From Anoplolepis gracilipes (taxonomy: Eukaryota; Arthropoda; Insecta; Hymenoptera; Formicidae), in the NCBI RefSeq assembly GCF_047496725.1, contig NC_132979.1, positions 3,489,501-3,553,500 of the forward strand: a stretch of 64,000 bases of DNA, written 5' to 3'. How positions within the stretch are numbered: position 1 is the first letter of the stretch; every line of letters starts with the position of its first letter. A model generated the notes under the pieces. It saw only the letters and a program-made list of their open reading frames with translations, did not search any database and was not told the DNA's origin. The position numbers were made by a program, and so were the translations under genes. Below are positions 1 through 12,060 of this stretch, one piece after another.

Positions 1-132
1 TATATATAAAATAATAATGGCACTTTGTACAAATCAAAAGAGTTATAAGAACTAATATATCTCATTTTTCGCAAATGAGAGTAAATTTTGCGTATTACAA
101 TTATTCTCGTCATTGCAAATGTAAAGTAGAGT

Positions 133-1308
133 AGGTAAAATATGTTGATTTTTGCCTAGAAAGTGCAACGTAAATTACATATATTTTCTTATAGTTTTTG
201 AGTTGTTGAATATGAAAATATTCGTTTTATTGGTCTACGGCTGCGGAAAAGTGCTCAAAATTTACCTTAAAAAGTCACTTTTAATAGTAATTCAATTAGT
301 GTCGAATTTGCAGTTATTTAATTATTTATATTATAGTTTTTATTATAGTTTATATTATAGTTTTATAATTTCTTTTACTGAAAACTAAAGAAATACTTTA
401 GAAATTCTAAATCTAACATAGCAAAATCAATATAATATAAAAAGTAAAAAATAAATAGTCAATTTATTCAAAGAATACTAAGCCTCAACAAATGCAATTG
501 TATACATTGTACAATTTTAAATATCTTAAAATAGACTTCAACAAAGATTTCACCTAAAGGCGCGTTAAGTTTTTCATAGTAGACCTTTGCCTGAAGCTCT
601 ATTATATTACTTTTCGTATTATAGTTTTTATACTATAATATTATACTACTATATTATACTATAATATTATATACCTATTATATTTTTCGTATATATACAT
701 ATATTCATATATATACATATATTCATATATATACATATATATATATATATATGTGTATAGCTTCTCGTTTTATTCATCATCAGAATCTTAATCTTGGCAG
801 TTTCTTGATTGATCGGGTCCGCTAATGTTATATAAAGTCGAAATATGTATTCCTATATCTATTTCTATATGTGTTTTTATGTTTTTGAAATTCTCCCCTC
901 AACATTTAATTATTTTTATAAGCTTATATATCTGATAAAACTTAAGATTCTTGAATAAATTGACTATTTATTTTTTAATTTTTATATTATAATGATTTTG
1001 CTATGTTAGATTTAGCATTTCTAAAGTGTTTCTTTAATTTTCAGTAAAAGACATTATAAATCTAAACTATAACATAAATAATTAAATGATTGCAAGTTTG
1101 ACACTAATTGAATTACTATTAAAAGTGACTTATTCTCATTTAAGGCAAATTTTGACCACTTTTCCGCAGGCTTAGACCAATAAATAAAACGAGTATTTTC
1201 ATATTTAGCAACCCAAAAACTATGAGAGAACTATAAGAAAATATATGTAACATACGTTACACTTTCTGGGCAAAAATCAGTACATTTTACCCATCCTTTT
1301 TTACGTGT
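133..1308. repeat. Long imperfect inverted repeat
   Basis: The left arm (about 133-480) reads as the reverse complement of about 950-1308; for example 'cagaaagtgtaacg' on the minus strand at the right pairs with 'tagaaagtgcaacg' at the left. The spacer (480-950) holds an AT/ATAC microsatellite. The arms also resemble a segment present once per array unit (2150-2500, 10020-10240), so this may be an inverted piece of the array rather than a transposon. In the duplicate block only the right arm survives (about 12173-12420). Confidence 0.7.
660..755. repeat. AT-rich microsatellite (atatatacatatattcat type)
   Basis: Simple repeat of 'atatatacatatattcat' grading into (TA)n, in the spacer of the 133-1308 inverted repeat. 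Confidence 0.8.
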
Positions 1309-2739
1309 AATATGTTGTCGATTAATTGTAATTTATAAATTAAAATAAATCTTTTTTTATTTAACGTTATTTATTTCTTCGAATTATATTTTCGCAATTT
1401 GTGACAATTTCTAATATATTTTATGGAATAAGACATTTACAATATATAAATCCATAATTTTACGTGAAAAAAAAGATATATTCAAATGCATATTTTAACA
1501 TAACAAAATTACTAATATGTATGTACATATATTCACTGTAAATTATTGGAAACAATTCCTTATTTGATTTCATAGATGTGTGCTCATAATAAACAGTTTC
1601 AAAAATATAAAAAAAGACATTATAACATATCGAGAATTTTAACATATATCAATCAATTTTTTACAAAATGAGATATTGAGTCACACGAAAGTTCTATATG
1701 CCTTGCATATTTTACAATAGTTGTATACTAATTGATCTAATAATTATAAATGTAGAAATAAATACAAAAATATTTAGATGTATTATTATTGTATCAAATG
1801 CGAATTGTTTTTTTCTCATTCCTGTAAAGTTGCGATTCCAGGCTTACGCCACTATATTGTAAAACTTTCAGTATAAAAAAAATAAACCTTATTAAAATTT
1901 TTAGAACTGATATGAATTACTTACACTATACAATACATTAAAAATTGAATTTATTTATAGAAAGAGCATCTTTGATAACATACAATTTTTATTTCATATT
2001 TACCTAATAAATGATTAACGAGTAAATGTATCAAGCAGTTGAAACAACTGAAATAAAATTCTAATATTAAATTTTAAATATTATAATAATATTAAATACA
2101 ATATGAATTTTTAATATTAACTCTACAGTAAAATATGTTTTTATGAAAGAAATTGAAGGACGATGGATAAAATAAGCCGAATTTTGCGTAAGAAGTATAA
2201 TGTATGTACATAAGTCATATATGTTTTCTTATGGTTTTTGAACAAGTTGTATTTAAAATTAATGGTTTTATCTAAATTTATTTAGAAAAGGAAAATTGTC
2301 AAATTTTATCTTAAAAAAGTAAAAAATAATTATTTGGAATTATTAAGAATTTTACATTACATTTCTTAAATAGAAATAGATGTTTAAAAAGTGTAAGTTT
2401 GCCTATCAAGTAAGATATACTTTCTTACGTATGTTTTCTTACAACGTATTAATTTACAATCTATGGTTTATAATCTACGGTTTCTGTTAATTTTAGAATT
2501 TGTTTTTATATACATACACGCGCGTATATATCTATTAAAACGTAAAGAGATAAAAAATAAAACATACGCTTGAAATTTCTAATGCGAAATAAACATGTTA
2601 AGATATTACTATAAATTGTGAGCAAGTTAAAAATTAAAATTATTATTGTCATCATAAGTCGCAAAAATAAATTGTGTCTTTAAAAAACTTATTGCTAGAT
2701 TATATTAATTTTACAGGTTAAATAATACTTCTCCTTTTT

Positions 2740-2973
2740 CAATATTATTTATTTTAATTTTTTATTCTTCCCATTTACATATAAGTAGAACATTTTGTCG
2801 AACAAAAAACATTCATGAAAAAAAATATAATAATACATTGAAGAAAATAATATATTGTCATTTTTTTAAGATTGCTGAGATTAAATTTTTAATGTCATTA
2901 TTAGAAGATTTTCGCCATTTAATAGTATATTCTTGTCAGGATTCCTTATGTTGTCATCATAGATCTCGAAAAT
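2740..2973 (-). other. Gene A exon 2 (3' UTR)
   Basis: On the minus strand a good acceptor (TTTTCTTACAG) ends at 2974. The following stretch is shared by all units of the array although it lies beyond the stop codon. A minus-strand AATAAA at 2761-2766 is a plausible poly(A) signal, so the transcript would end near 2740. The intron is 2974-3228 (255 nt). Confidence 0.6.
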
Positions 2974-3277
2974 CTGTAAGAAAATACAATGAGAATAATA
3001 TTGTCAAATTTGAAGTAAAACATAATATCCAGAATATTTCTATATACAAGATTTAATAGAAATTTAAAGTATTCGTAATTTATAAGTGTCACAACTTATT
3101 GTATTTAATATTGAAATGAGCGTAAATTACGAATACTTTAAATTTATATATATATATATATTTTTTTCAATAAACCTTATTAGTTAAAAAACTTTATTAT
3201 TAAAAAAATATTTAAAAAATTTACTTACGTTATAAAGCCATTCAGAACCATCATAGAACGCTGAGAGCTTTGATTTA

Positions 3278-3457
3278 TTACTCTTTTTTGTGTGTACATA
3301 CTGTTTTACAGAAAATTCTATTAATTAGTTTTATAAATATTCTCAAGTCGTTTTGTGAATCATCAGCTGCTGTAGCATCTTCAGCAATGACTCCGGTAGA
3401 AATAGTAATTCCTATAATCAAGACAAGCACGAACACAAAAACTAAATTTGTCTTCAT
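3278..3457 (-). CDS. Gene A: short secreted peptide precursor, CxxxC type (venom/antimicrobial-like)
   Basis: The 59-residue ORF starts with a Lys-bearing signal peptide (MKTNLVFVFVLVLIIG, residues 1-16) that would be cut after GVIA at about residue 25. An acidic, Ala/Asp-rich stretch (26-38) follows, and then a cationic amphipathic segment with one pair of cysteines spaced CxxxC (50 and 54). The start is fixed by identical placement in all seven family members and by a TATA box 77 bp upstream. A GTAAGT donor lies 50 bp past the stop, so the whole CDS sits in one exon. This is the layout of insect venom or antimicrobial peptide precursors (signal, short acidic pro-region, cationic helix), but I do not recognise a named family. 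The two Cys could bridge within a helix or make a dimer; that is inference. The product is identical to that of gene C. Confidence 0.8.
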   Translation of the reverse strand: MKTNLVFVFVLVLIIGITISTGVIAEDATAADDSQNDLRIFIKLINRIFCKTVCTHKKE

Positions 3458-3533
3458 GGTTTATCTCTTCGAAATACTTAGTGAAGCAAGATTTAAGTTT
3501 TAGTGGAGATTGCATTCGACTGCACCTGTATGA

Positions 3534-3541
3534 CTTTATAA
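3534..3541 (-). promoter_or_regulatory. TATA box of gene A
   Basis: Minus-strand TTATAAAG, followed by a shared 'gtcatacaggtgca' start-site region. The same box precedes every family member at nearly the same distance. A shared proximal block resembling 'ttagataaacattttattac' lies just upstream of the box. Confidence 0.75.
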
Positions 3542-3789
3542 GAGAACTTGTGCGTAATAAAATGTTTATCTAAGCAATGAACAAATTTTATTACAACTTT
3601 TTATATTGCTTTTTATATACTTTTGAAGTAAATATGATATTTAGATAATGAGTATTATCGAGATATATAATAAAAAATGGTGTTTTAAGTCACGCTCCTC
3701 GTGATCCATGTGCACATTTCTTTGCAATATATGTAAGATAAGAATTAATAATAATTGTTATAAATACATATATTTTATAAATATTTATT

Positions 3790-3850
3790 ATTTCAGAATT
3801 TATCACAAAATAGTCACGATTTTTCTTATCAAGAGAGACGTGTTTCGTAT
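3790..3850 (-). promoter_or_regulatory. Upstream block with GATA-type sites, gene A
   Basis: Minus-strand CTTGATAAG (3825-3833) plus a nearby TGATAAA, about 285 bp upstream of the TATA box. The block is retained in all units while the surrounding sequence diverges. TGATAAG fits the insect GATA-factor consensus; which factor binds it is inference. Confidence 0.5.
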
Positions 3851-6570
3851 CAAGTCGCAAACAACGACATGTTTTTTGATGAGTGATGTTATATTATTTT
3901 AAGATAATATTTTCAGCTGCAGCTTTATCGATAGTTAAAAACATGTATATAATTTTAAAATAGATAATGTAAAATAGAGATAAGTTTAAATATTGGCATG
4001 TTCTTTTATTTTTTAATAACATTTTTAGAGAATATTACGTTTTTTAGTGCCCTTTTTCGTGCGTGATTATATTTAGACAGTGTAATAAAATTGTAATAAA
4101 ATACTTATAGATATGAGATTAAATAATATAGGCACATATTAAGAAAACAACACGAAATGTTATAGAATAATAACTAAAATAAAACTAGAAAAATAAGCAA
4201 TAAAAAGCCAACGCAGATATACAGCGTATGAAATAATAATTTCAAACATTAATTAAATAAAAATTTTATTCTATATGTTTTAGACTCATTTCTTCTTTAG
4301 TAACTGTATAACAAAGAAAAAGAGATCAAACAAATAAAAAAAAGTAAGAATAAACGTAAATGTAATAGTGCATATATATACTCTGTCAAAAATTTTAAGT
4401 ATTAAATGTACATCTTAACCTCACAAACATCCGATTAAAGAAGTCTCTTCACTCTGTCATCGTAAGAGAAGATGCATTACAAAAGAGCGCACACTATAGA
4501 AACAACATAAAAACGATAATATTTAATAAACCACAGAACTCAAAAAAAGGGAAGCACTTAAAACTTGCAGAAAAGGATAAATTCTTAATATGATGATGGA
4601 AACATTACGATTAATCAATATAAACATAAGATGACACACTAGCGCGCTTATTTACGTATACTTACAAAAAATATATAAGTACCAAGTTTAAACGAATACC
4701 ATGAAGTCAAATTGATAAATTATCGACAATCGACAACAATTAAACACGCATTATTTAATTTATTCGCTCTGGAGGTTTAGGTCGTTTTTTAGCTTTTTAT
4801 ATAAATTTTGATATAAATTGTCTCAGATATTAATCTCTTTCTCAAGAATGGCATCTCATTCAAAACTTCAATATTATCCCAATCAAACTCATGATTCAAA
4901 GGTCTATCTACGAAATGTTATTTTTTTCGTGATTTTGTCGGTTCTATTGTCATAAGAAAAAGTCTTTTGCCAAGTTCGACGATTATAATTTATGAAAAAT
5001 AAGTAATGAGTAAATAATGAATTTTTTATTGTGATTTCCACTAATAGAGCTATTAAAGCATTAAAAGTGCGTAATAATACAGATACAATTATATTTTTTA
5101 TTTTATTTTATTTTTAACACAATCTTTTCAACACATACTAGGAAGATATTAAGAAGATATAGGTATATTGGTACATATATAAGTTGTTAGAATTTTTTTG
5201 ATTTGTACAGAGTGCTATTATTATTTTTAACATTAAAATTTTCGCCTACTTAAACATACTTGAAATATTTACTTAAAATATTTATTTTACACATACTTAA
5301 AATATTTAGCACACAATATTTGTATATATCTACTTGGATAGTTGAATTCTAAATATAAACATTATTTATTTATATAATATAATTCTATTTATTTATATAA
5401 TATAATTAATATAATATATCCTATTTATTTATATAATATAATTAATGCTTTTTAATATATTTCTAAATATTTCATACAAAGCACTACTACACAAATTATT
5501 TAACTATATAACAACAAACATAAACCTTTTGCAATGTTAAATGTTTTGAAAACATCTGTTTACTCCTTACGCATTATTGTAGTGTAATTTACAAAGTTAT
5601 CTTATCACTTTTGCAAATGAGAGAAAATTATGTATTGTAATTATTTTTGTCATTGCAAATATAAAGTTTGTATGTAATATGTTGTCAATTTAATGGTATT
5701 TATAAATTAAAACAAATTTCCTTTTTATTTAACATTATTTATTTCTTCGAATTATATTTTTTCAATTTCCGACAATTTCCAATGTATTTTATGGAAAAGA
5801 CATTTACAATATAAAAAAATAGTGATTTTATATAAAAGAGAGGATATATTCAAATGTACATTTTCTTAAGATTACGCTAATATATATATTATATTTATTG
5901 CAAATTATCGGGAAAAATTACTTAGGTATTTGATTTCGTAACTGTGCCTTTATTATATACATTTTATGTAAATGATTAAGAAAAAACATTGTATATAACA
6001 TATTCAAAGTTTTATAACATAGAAGTATATCTCTTCAATTTTTTACAAAATGAGGTATTGGGACACTGAAAGCTCTATACGCTTTGCGTATCTTATAATA
6101 AAGCTGCATTCTAATTAACCTAATAATTATAAATACAAAAATAAATACAGATATATTTAGACGTATTTTTGCGTATCAAATGCGGTTTAAACCGTTTCTT
6201 CTCATTTCGGTAAAGTTGCGATTTACATTGCTATGTTAAAAAATTTTCAATATGTAAAGAAAATATAATTTATTATAAAATTTTTAGGACTAATATAAAC
6301 AAAATCATATTACAATAATACATAAAAATAATATAATACATAATTAAAATTGTAATTAAAAAATAGCATACTTGATAACATATAATTTTTATTTCATATT
6401 TAATAGGTGATTGATGGGTAAAGCTATCACAAAGTTGAAACAACTGGGCCTTAATAAATTCAAGTATTAAATATAACATCTTTTTTTAATATTATTTCTA
6501 ACATAATAAAATATGCTTTTTAAGAAAAAAAATAAAGCATAATGGATAAAATAAATTAAATTTTGTCTAA
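3850..6570. other. Array spacer, no gene seen
   Basis: AT-rich unit spacer shared with 14990-16600 and, in parts, with 22540-23900. All reading frames are short. It includes the junction between the first and second units near 5140-5200, where the first unit lacks about 300 bp present at 16262-16580. Confidence 0.7.
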
Positions 6571-7283
6571 CAAGGAAAGGTATGGAAGTGTCCTTCTCCT
6601 ATTTTAATACGCTTTGAATATGTTGTAGTCTAGGTCAAAATAGGAGACACGTATTTATTTATATATGCTCTTACGGCCGTTAAGGGGGTGAAACACCCTT
6701 TTGAAAAAAATCGGTTTTCATATTTTTGAGCAAATATCGTCGAAACGATAAGAGACATAAAAAAAAGTTTCCAATAAAAGTTTTATCGTTTTCAATGTAC
6801 ATACTTTAAAATTGCATAATCAGATTTTTCGAAAATGTCATATTTTTCGAAATACCCCCCTCTTCTCTCCAATTTTTGAAAATTTTAAAATTTGTCTTAT
6901 TGCAAAACTTATAGCAAACTTATTTAACGACAAAATCAACCATATATGATAAAGTTGTATTCCGAGATCATATTTTTTAGAAATAAGTTAGCAATACCTC
7001 TATATTGCTATACGCGTGCCCCATTCGTATGCGTTCATGGTGTTCGCTACTCGCTGATGACAACTTTTTCTTCGCAATATCAGAAACAACCATGAATTAT
7101 CAATCAATAATTTATATATTAAAATTTTTATATAATATATTAGAAGTTAAAGATTAAAGTCACTAGTATTCAATTATAAACAATATTAATTAAAACGACC
7201 TAACTAGCCAAAATCATTTAATTTATTAACACGACGTTGTATATAATATATTGATATGATATATTGATATAATAATTATGTTG

Positions 7284-7284
<1 letters not shown>

Positions 7285-7336
<52 letters not shown>

Positions 7337-7368
7337 GTGTGTACGTGTGTGTGTGTGTGTGTGTGTGG
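7285..7368. repeat. (TA)n followed by (GT)n microsatellite
   Basis: Simple repeats inside the left TIR of the Tc5-like element, absent from the right arm. They therefore expanded after insertion or within that arm only. Confidence 0.9.
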
Positions 7369-7954
7369 GCAATAAATAATTTATTCATGTGACAAAAATA
7401 ATATATTTTTATAAATTAAAAATAGAACTGATCGAACAAGGGAAATCTCCTACACGAGATGTCTAAAGTCAATTATCATAGATCATTTAATAGTAATCAT
7501 AAATAGATGCATATCGTGATTAACGCAATAGGATATTTTTATTTATAACAGTTTGTAGCAGAACACATACTCTCACGCATTATACATATATAAAAACATA
7601 TATAAAAGTATCAAAACTAATCAGCAGTTAAGTATACGATTTTGTTCTGCTAATATCTTGCATGTACATATATAATGTTATGAATGTATCAATTTTAAAA
7701 AATTTTTATAATTGTTTTTGCATTTGCATACTAACTTTTTTCAAAATTTAGGTGTTTGTTTTTTTATTAAATTATTATAAAATATATGATAAAACAGTGT
7801 GTGATTTTTTTATGAAGCTTGGAAAATACTTGTGACAAATATGTTGTATTAACAATAAGTAATAAAATATTAATTTTTTTTGTTGCTAATAACTATAATA
7901 CAATATTTATAAAGTAAATTTTAATTTAAAAATTTCTTTCTTTTTTAGAGAATA

Positions 7955-9234
7955 ATGCTGTTTAATCCAAAAAACGTAGTAATATTACTGTGTGCAGTAT
8001 TTACTACTTTGGACTTTTCAGAAAATCTTGTTACAACTAATGAAATTGAAACAAAAAATAAGATTCAACATATGCTTAAACTAATGTATAAAAAATGGTA
8101 CGAAATTGACGAAGAAGAATCACTAGATTTTGAAAACACATTTGACATACCAAAAGTAGAACGAGTAGTTGAGGAAGAAAGAGAACATGACACATATGTT
8201 GTAAAAAAAATTACATGTGTTGCGGATTGTGTACCAATAGAATATAAAAGAAACACTAGAATTTTGGAGAAGTGAGATAGCAAAGCCAAAAAGTCTTAAA
8301 ACTGTAAAACGTAGATTCCGGAAAGTCGTCTCTTCGTCAATTAAGAAAATGGAAGAGAAAAGTAAATCAAGGTGGCAGCAGATTTGACAAACTAAAAGAA
8401 ATTTTAATATATACGTTAAATAAATTCAATGAAACTGTTGAAAATGGTATAATTATTCATGACAGTATACTCGATAGGATATTGCTCGATGGGATCTTCG
8501 AGCGCAGAAGGAGGTAAATGTATCAGGAAAAATTAAAAAATTTGTAACAAAAAAGCATTTAATGTCAAATGCAAATTTAGAAGCACAAAGCAATTTATTT
8601 ATTAAAAATGTAAAATATTTTATTATACAATATAGAATTGAAATTATATATACTTCGGATCAAAGTGAATTTCAGTTAGAATTTCATTCCAGTCGTTAAC
8701 TGTCATCCAAAGGTGCAAAAAGAATAGAGCGTATAGTATAATCCATATCGGCAACTACACATAGATATACTGTACAACCCATTGTTTCCAATGATAGATT
8801 ATTATCACCTCTTTTTATTGTTTTAAAAGAACCTACTGGAACATTTGGTCCAACGGTAAGAGAAACAATGTTTAAAGAAAATAATATCTTTGTCATAGCA
8901 TCAAAATCCTGAAAATTAATATCGCATTATTCTGAGATCTGGATTAAAGAAGTGTTTTTTTCCAAACGTTGGACCAAAATCAGCTTTGTTATTTTTAAAC
9001 TCTTGGACTGACACTTGTCTTGATATAATTCGAAGAAATAAATTAGATTTTATAGAAAATATCAATTTGTTAGCTATACTGGCTGGAACAACGAGGAAAA
9101 TACAACTGTTAGATGTATTTGGTTTTCGTTTATGGAAAAATTTTGTTAAGCATTTTTCGGATACCGTCATGTTTTTGGATTTTGAGGTCAACCTTTATTT
9201 AAGAAACAATATTTTAAAATTACAATCAAATTAA
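7955..9234 (+). pseudogene. Tc5-like transposase, frameshifted remnant
   Basis: Homology is spread over several frames. The 106-residue ORF from 7955 is the N-terminal part. After its stop the frame shifts and reads a CENP-B-type DNA-binding region (SLKTVKRRFRKV near 8297, IIHD near 8455, KIKKFVTKKHL near 8535). The DDE region follows: DQSEFQLEFHS near 8658 (first catalytic Asp), then SATTHRYTVQP and LLSPLFIVLKEPTGTFGP (about 8747-8860), then NSWTDT near 8999, where families of this type usually have an Asp in place of the first Asn. Stops occur in frame (after 'HSSR' and before 'KLIS'), so no active enzyme is made. The minus-strand ORFs over this stretch are shadows. Confidence 0.8.
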
Positions 9235-10689
9235 CAAACAATCAATTTTCATCACCGAGATTTAAAAATTTATTTAAATATGCATGGTATAAAAGTGGTT
9301 ATTTAGAAAAGAGGCCAAAAGAATTTGATAGACATCTAGTCAAAGAAATTTTCTTCGTTCGATCAGTTCTATTTTTAATTTACAAAAATATATTATTTTT
9401 GTCATATGAGTAAAATTATTATTTATTGCCATAATATATAATAACATAATTATAATTATTATAATATATCAATATATTATATTAAAATTTCAATATATAA
9501 ATTATTTATTGATAATTCATAGTTATCTCTGATATTACGAAGAAAGAGTTGTCATCAGCGAGTAGCGAACATCATGAGCGCATACGAATGAGGCGTATAG
9601 CAATATAGAGATATTGCTAACTTATTTCTGAAAAATGTAATCTCGAAATACAACTTTATCATATATGGTTGATTTTGTTTAAATAAGTTTGCTATAAGTT
9701 TTGCAATATGACAAATTTTAAAATTTTCAAAAATTGAAGAGGGGGGGGGGGGGATTTCGAAAATTTTGATTATGCAGTTTTAAAGTATGTACATTGAAAA
9801 CCATAAAACTTTTATTGGAAACTTTTTTTTATATCTCTTATCGTTTCGACGGTATTCGCTCAGAAATAAAAAAACCGATTTTTTTCAAGAGGGTGTTTCA
9901 CCCTCTTAACGGTCGTAAGAGCACATACAAAAAAATACGTGTCTTCTATTTTGACCTAGACTACAACATATTCAAAGCGTATTAAAATCGGAGAAAGACA
10001 TTTACATACCTTTCCTTGTAAGAATTGTAACGTATTTGAGTTATACATGTTTCTTTATAATTTTTGAATTACTGAATATGATGATACTAGTTTAATTTAT
10101 CTAAATCTATAGAAATATGATCAAAATTTGTCTTGAAAATAGTTAATTTTATTTTAGAATTATTAAAAACTTTACCCTTCTTCGGTGGAAATTAGTCTAT
10201 TTTAGTTATTGTCTGTTCTATTTCAAATAAAATAAACCAATTTTTGTTTAAAAAGTATAAGTATACTTAACAACTAAATTATACATGTTTTCTTACAATC
10301 TATTAATTTACAATATACAGTTTACGGTCTATGGTTTCTGCTAATTTTAGAATTTATTGTTATATACTTATGTACATATGCGAGCAAATATATCCATTAA
10401 TACGTAAAAAGATAAAAAATAAAATATATATATTCTGCTTAAAATTTCGAATATAGAAAAAACGTATTATTATGATATTAAAAATTGTGATAAATTTAAA
10501 TATTATAATTTTTATTATCATTACAAATCACAAAAATAAATTGTTTCTTTAATATACTTATTGATAAATTATTTTTATTTTATAGGTTAAATAATATTTC
10601 TCCTTCTTTAATACTATTTATTTTATTTTTTTATTCTTTTCATTTACATATAGATTGATAGAACATATTTTGTCGATCAAAAAACATTC

Positions 10690-10859
10690 ATAAAAGAAAA
10701 TGAAATAATACATTGGAAATAATATTCAAATAGTTTCCATTTATTAAGCTTGTGCAGATTAATTGTTAGTGCCATCATTAGGATATTTTTGCCATTTAAT
10801 TATACATGATTGTTGACAGGATTATTATTTTTTATGTTGTCATTATAAATCTAAAAAAT
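10690..10859 (-). other. Gene B exon 2 (3' UTR)
   Basis: Minus-strand acceptor TTTTTTCAG ends at 10860, and the sequence beyond aligns with the other exon 2 copies. Intron 10860-11135 is 276 nt. The left limit is approximate; AATAAA-type signals lie just beyond, around 10630. Confidence 0.55.
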
Positions 10860-11173
10860 CTGAAAAAACATACAATATCAAATTTGAAATGAAATATAAT
10901 TTATCTAAAATATTTCTATATGCAAAAGAAATTACAGGATTCAATAGAAATTTAAAGTGTATATAATTCATAATTGTGACAACTAATTGTATTTAATATC
11001 GGAATAAGCGCTATTAAAAGAAAAAACAATTACTATATATCATCTTTACTTTTTAAATTTATATATACATATACATGTAATATATATATATAATTTTGAT
11101 TATTTATAAAAACATTATTTCAAAAGCTTACTTACATTGCAAAATCATTATCAAAGGACGCTGAAGCTTCGAT

Positions 11174-11353
11174 TTAAGATACAATCGTTATATGTTCATC
11201 TACACATGTTCTTGCACAGATCTCGTCTAGTTTCTTTATTATTCGTTTTTGTACTGTAACAGTTTCGTGAACATGGTCAGCAATGACTCCACTAGAAATA
11301 ATAATTCCTAGAATCAAGACAAGCACGAACACAAAAACAAAACTTGTCTTCAT
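11174..11353 (-). CDS. Gene B: short secreted peptide precursor, CxxxC type
   Basis: 59 residues. The signal peptide (MKTSFVFVFVLVLILG) ends GVIA at about residue 25. The secreted part carries His/Glu/Thr early, then a basic stretch (QKRIIKKLDE), and a CARTC motif (Cys 46 and 50) followed by an acidic tail. The CxxxC spacing matches genes A, C and D while most other positions differ. The start is set by alignment with the family and by the TATA box at 11423-11430. A GTAAGT donor lies 39 bp beyond the stop. It belongs to the unit that received the Tc5-like element, which lies about 0.8 kb beyond its exon 2 and leaves the gene intact. Function is unknown; a venom- or defence-peptide role is inference. 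Confidence 0.78.
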   Translation of the reverse strand: MKTSFVFVFVLVLILGIIISSGVIADHVHETVTVQKRIIKKLDEICARTCVDEHITIVS

Positions 11354-11422
11354 GATTTATCTCTTCGAAATACTTAGTGGAGCAAGATTTAAGTTCTAGT
11401 GCATTCGTCTGCACCTGTACGA

Positions 11423-11430
11423 CTTTATAA
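11423..11430 (-). promoter_or_regulatory. TATA box of gene B
   Basis: Minus-strand TTATAAAG with the same flanks as in the other units. The GATA-type upstream block is at 11710-11718, again about 280 bp away. Confidence 0.72.
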
Positions 11431-11736
11431 GAAAACTTGTGCATAATAAAATTTTTATCTAAGCAATGAATAAATTCTATCATAATTTTTTATATTGCAC
11501 TTTTGAAGTAAATACGATATTTAAAAAATGAATATTATTGAGATATAATAAACAATGATGTTTTAGGTCACGCTCTTCGTGATCCATGTGCACATTTCTT
11601 TACAATATATGTAAGATAAGAATTAATAATAATTGTCATAAATACATATATTTTATAATCTATTTATTATTTCAGAACATATCAAAAAGTAGTCACGATT
11701 TTTTTATTTCTTATCAAGAGAGACATATTTTTTACT

Positions 11737-12050
11737 AGTGTTATAAAATATACAAATTTTATATGTTATGAAAAATATCTATCTGAAAAATAGAGATAAA
11801 AAAAGAGACAGAAAAATAAAAAATGTTTGTTGTATTATCTTTTGTGTTCCATATGTACTTGTGAAATTATGTTAAGTATATATTTAAGCATATTTAAACT
11901 TATATATTAAATATTAAGATATATATATATATAAAAAATTTTTTTATATAACAAATATTAAGTAATTTATTACAACAGCAATTTAATACGCATTATAACA
12001 ATAATTTAATATTGGAATTCTATATATATATATATATATATATAGAATTC
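11737..12050. other. Array spacer, no gene seen
   Basis: AT-rich sequence. Compared with other units, the part corresponding to 3900-5100 is missing, so this unit is truncated just before the palindrome at 12005-12060. Confidence 0.6.
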
Positions 12051-12060
12051 CAATATTAAA
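12005..12060. repeat. Perfect 56-bp palindrome at a unit junction
   Basis: Each base from 12005 to 12032 pairs with its mirror around a (TA)n core; the arms contain AATATTGGAATTC and its complement. It sits where the second unit meets the third. The right arm continues into an inverted copy of a landmark block (compare 12045-12105 with the minus strand of 23370-23425). Confidence 0.95.

Larger units (their letters stand above)
1250..5130 (+). repeat. Recent segmental duplication, copy 1
   Basis: This stretch matches 12360-16262 almost base for base, with only scattered substitutions and small indels. It includes an entire peptide gene (A) whose CDS product is identical to that of gene C. Other array units are far more diverged, so this pair is a recent event. 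Confidence 0.9.
6571..10018 (+). mobile_element. Tc5-like DNA transposon, full length but inactive
   Basis: Long terminal inverted repeats begin CAAGGAAAGGTATG at 6571 and end with its complement at 10018. The arms run to about 7470 and from about 9325 (roughly 690 bp of shared sequence; the left arm is swollen by a microsatellite and a 120-bp insert). Both ends are flanked by TAA (6568-6570 and 10019-10021), and the rebuilt target is CTAAG, matching the CTNAG target and TNA duplication known for Tc5. Total length (3.45 kb), long TIRs and a CENP-B-HTH/DDE transposase also fit Tc5. It lies in the second array unit. Confidence 0.85.

Noticed and set aside
2838..3056. 72-residue plus-strand ORF, repeated at 13975-14193
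   Set aside because: It lies antisense to exon 2 of the peptide genes, and its conservation is only that of the recent duplication. The more diverged units do not keep the frame.
3270..3503. Plus-strand ORFs over the peptide genes (also 14414, 19819, 25964, 40823, 41330)
   Set aside because: They are antisense shadows. Signal peptide, TATA box and splice donor all support the minus strand.
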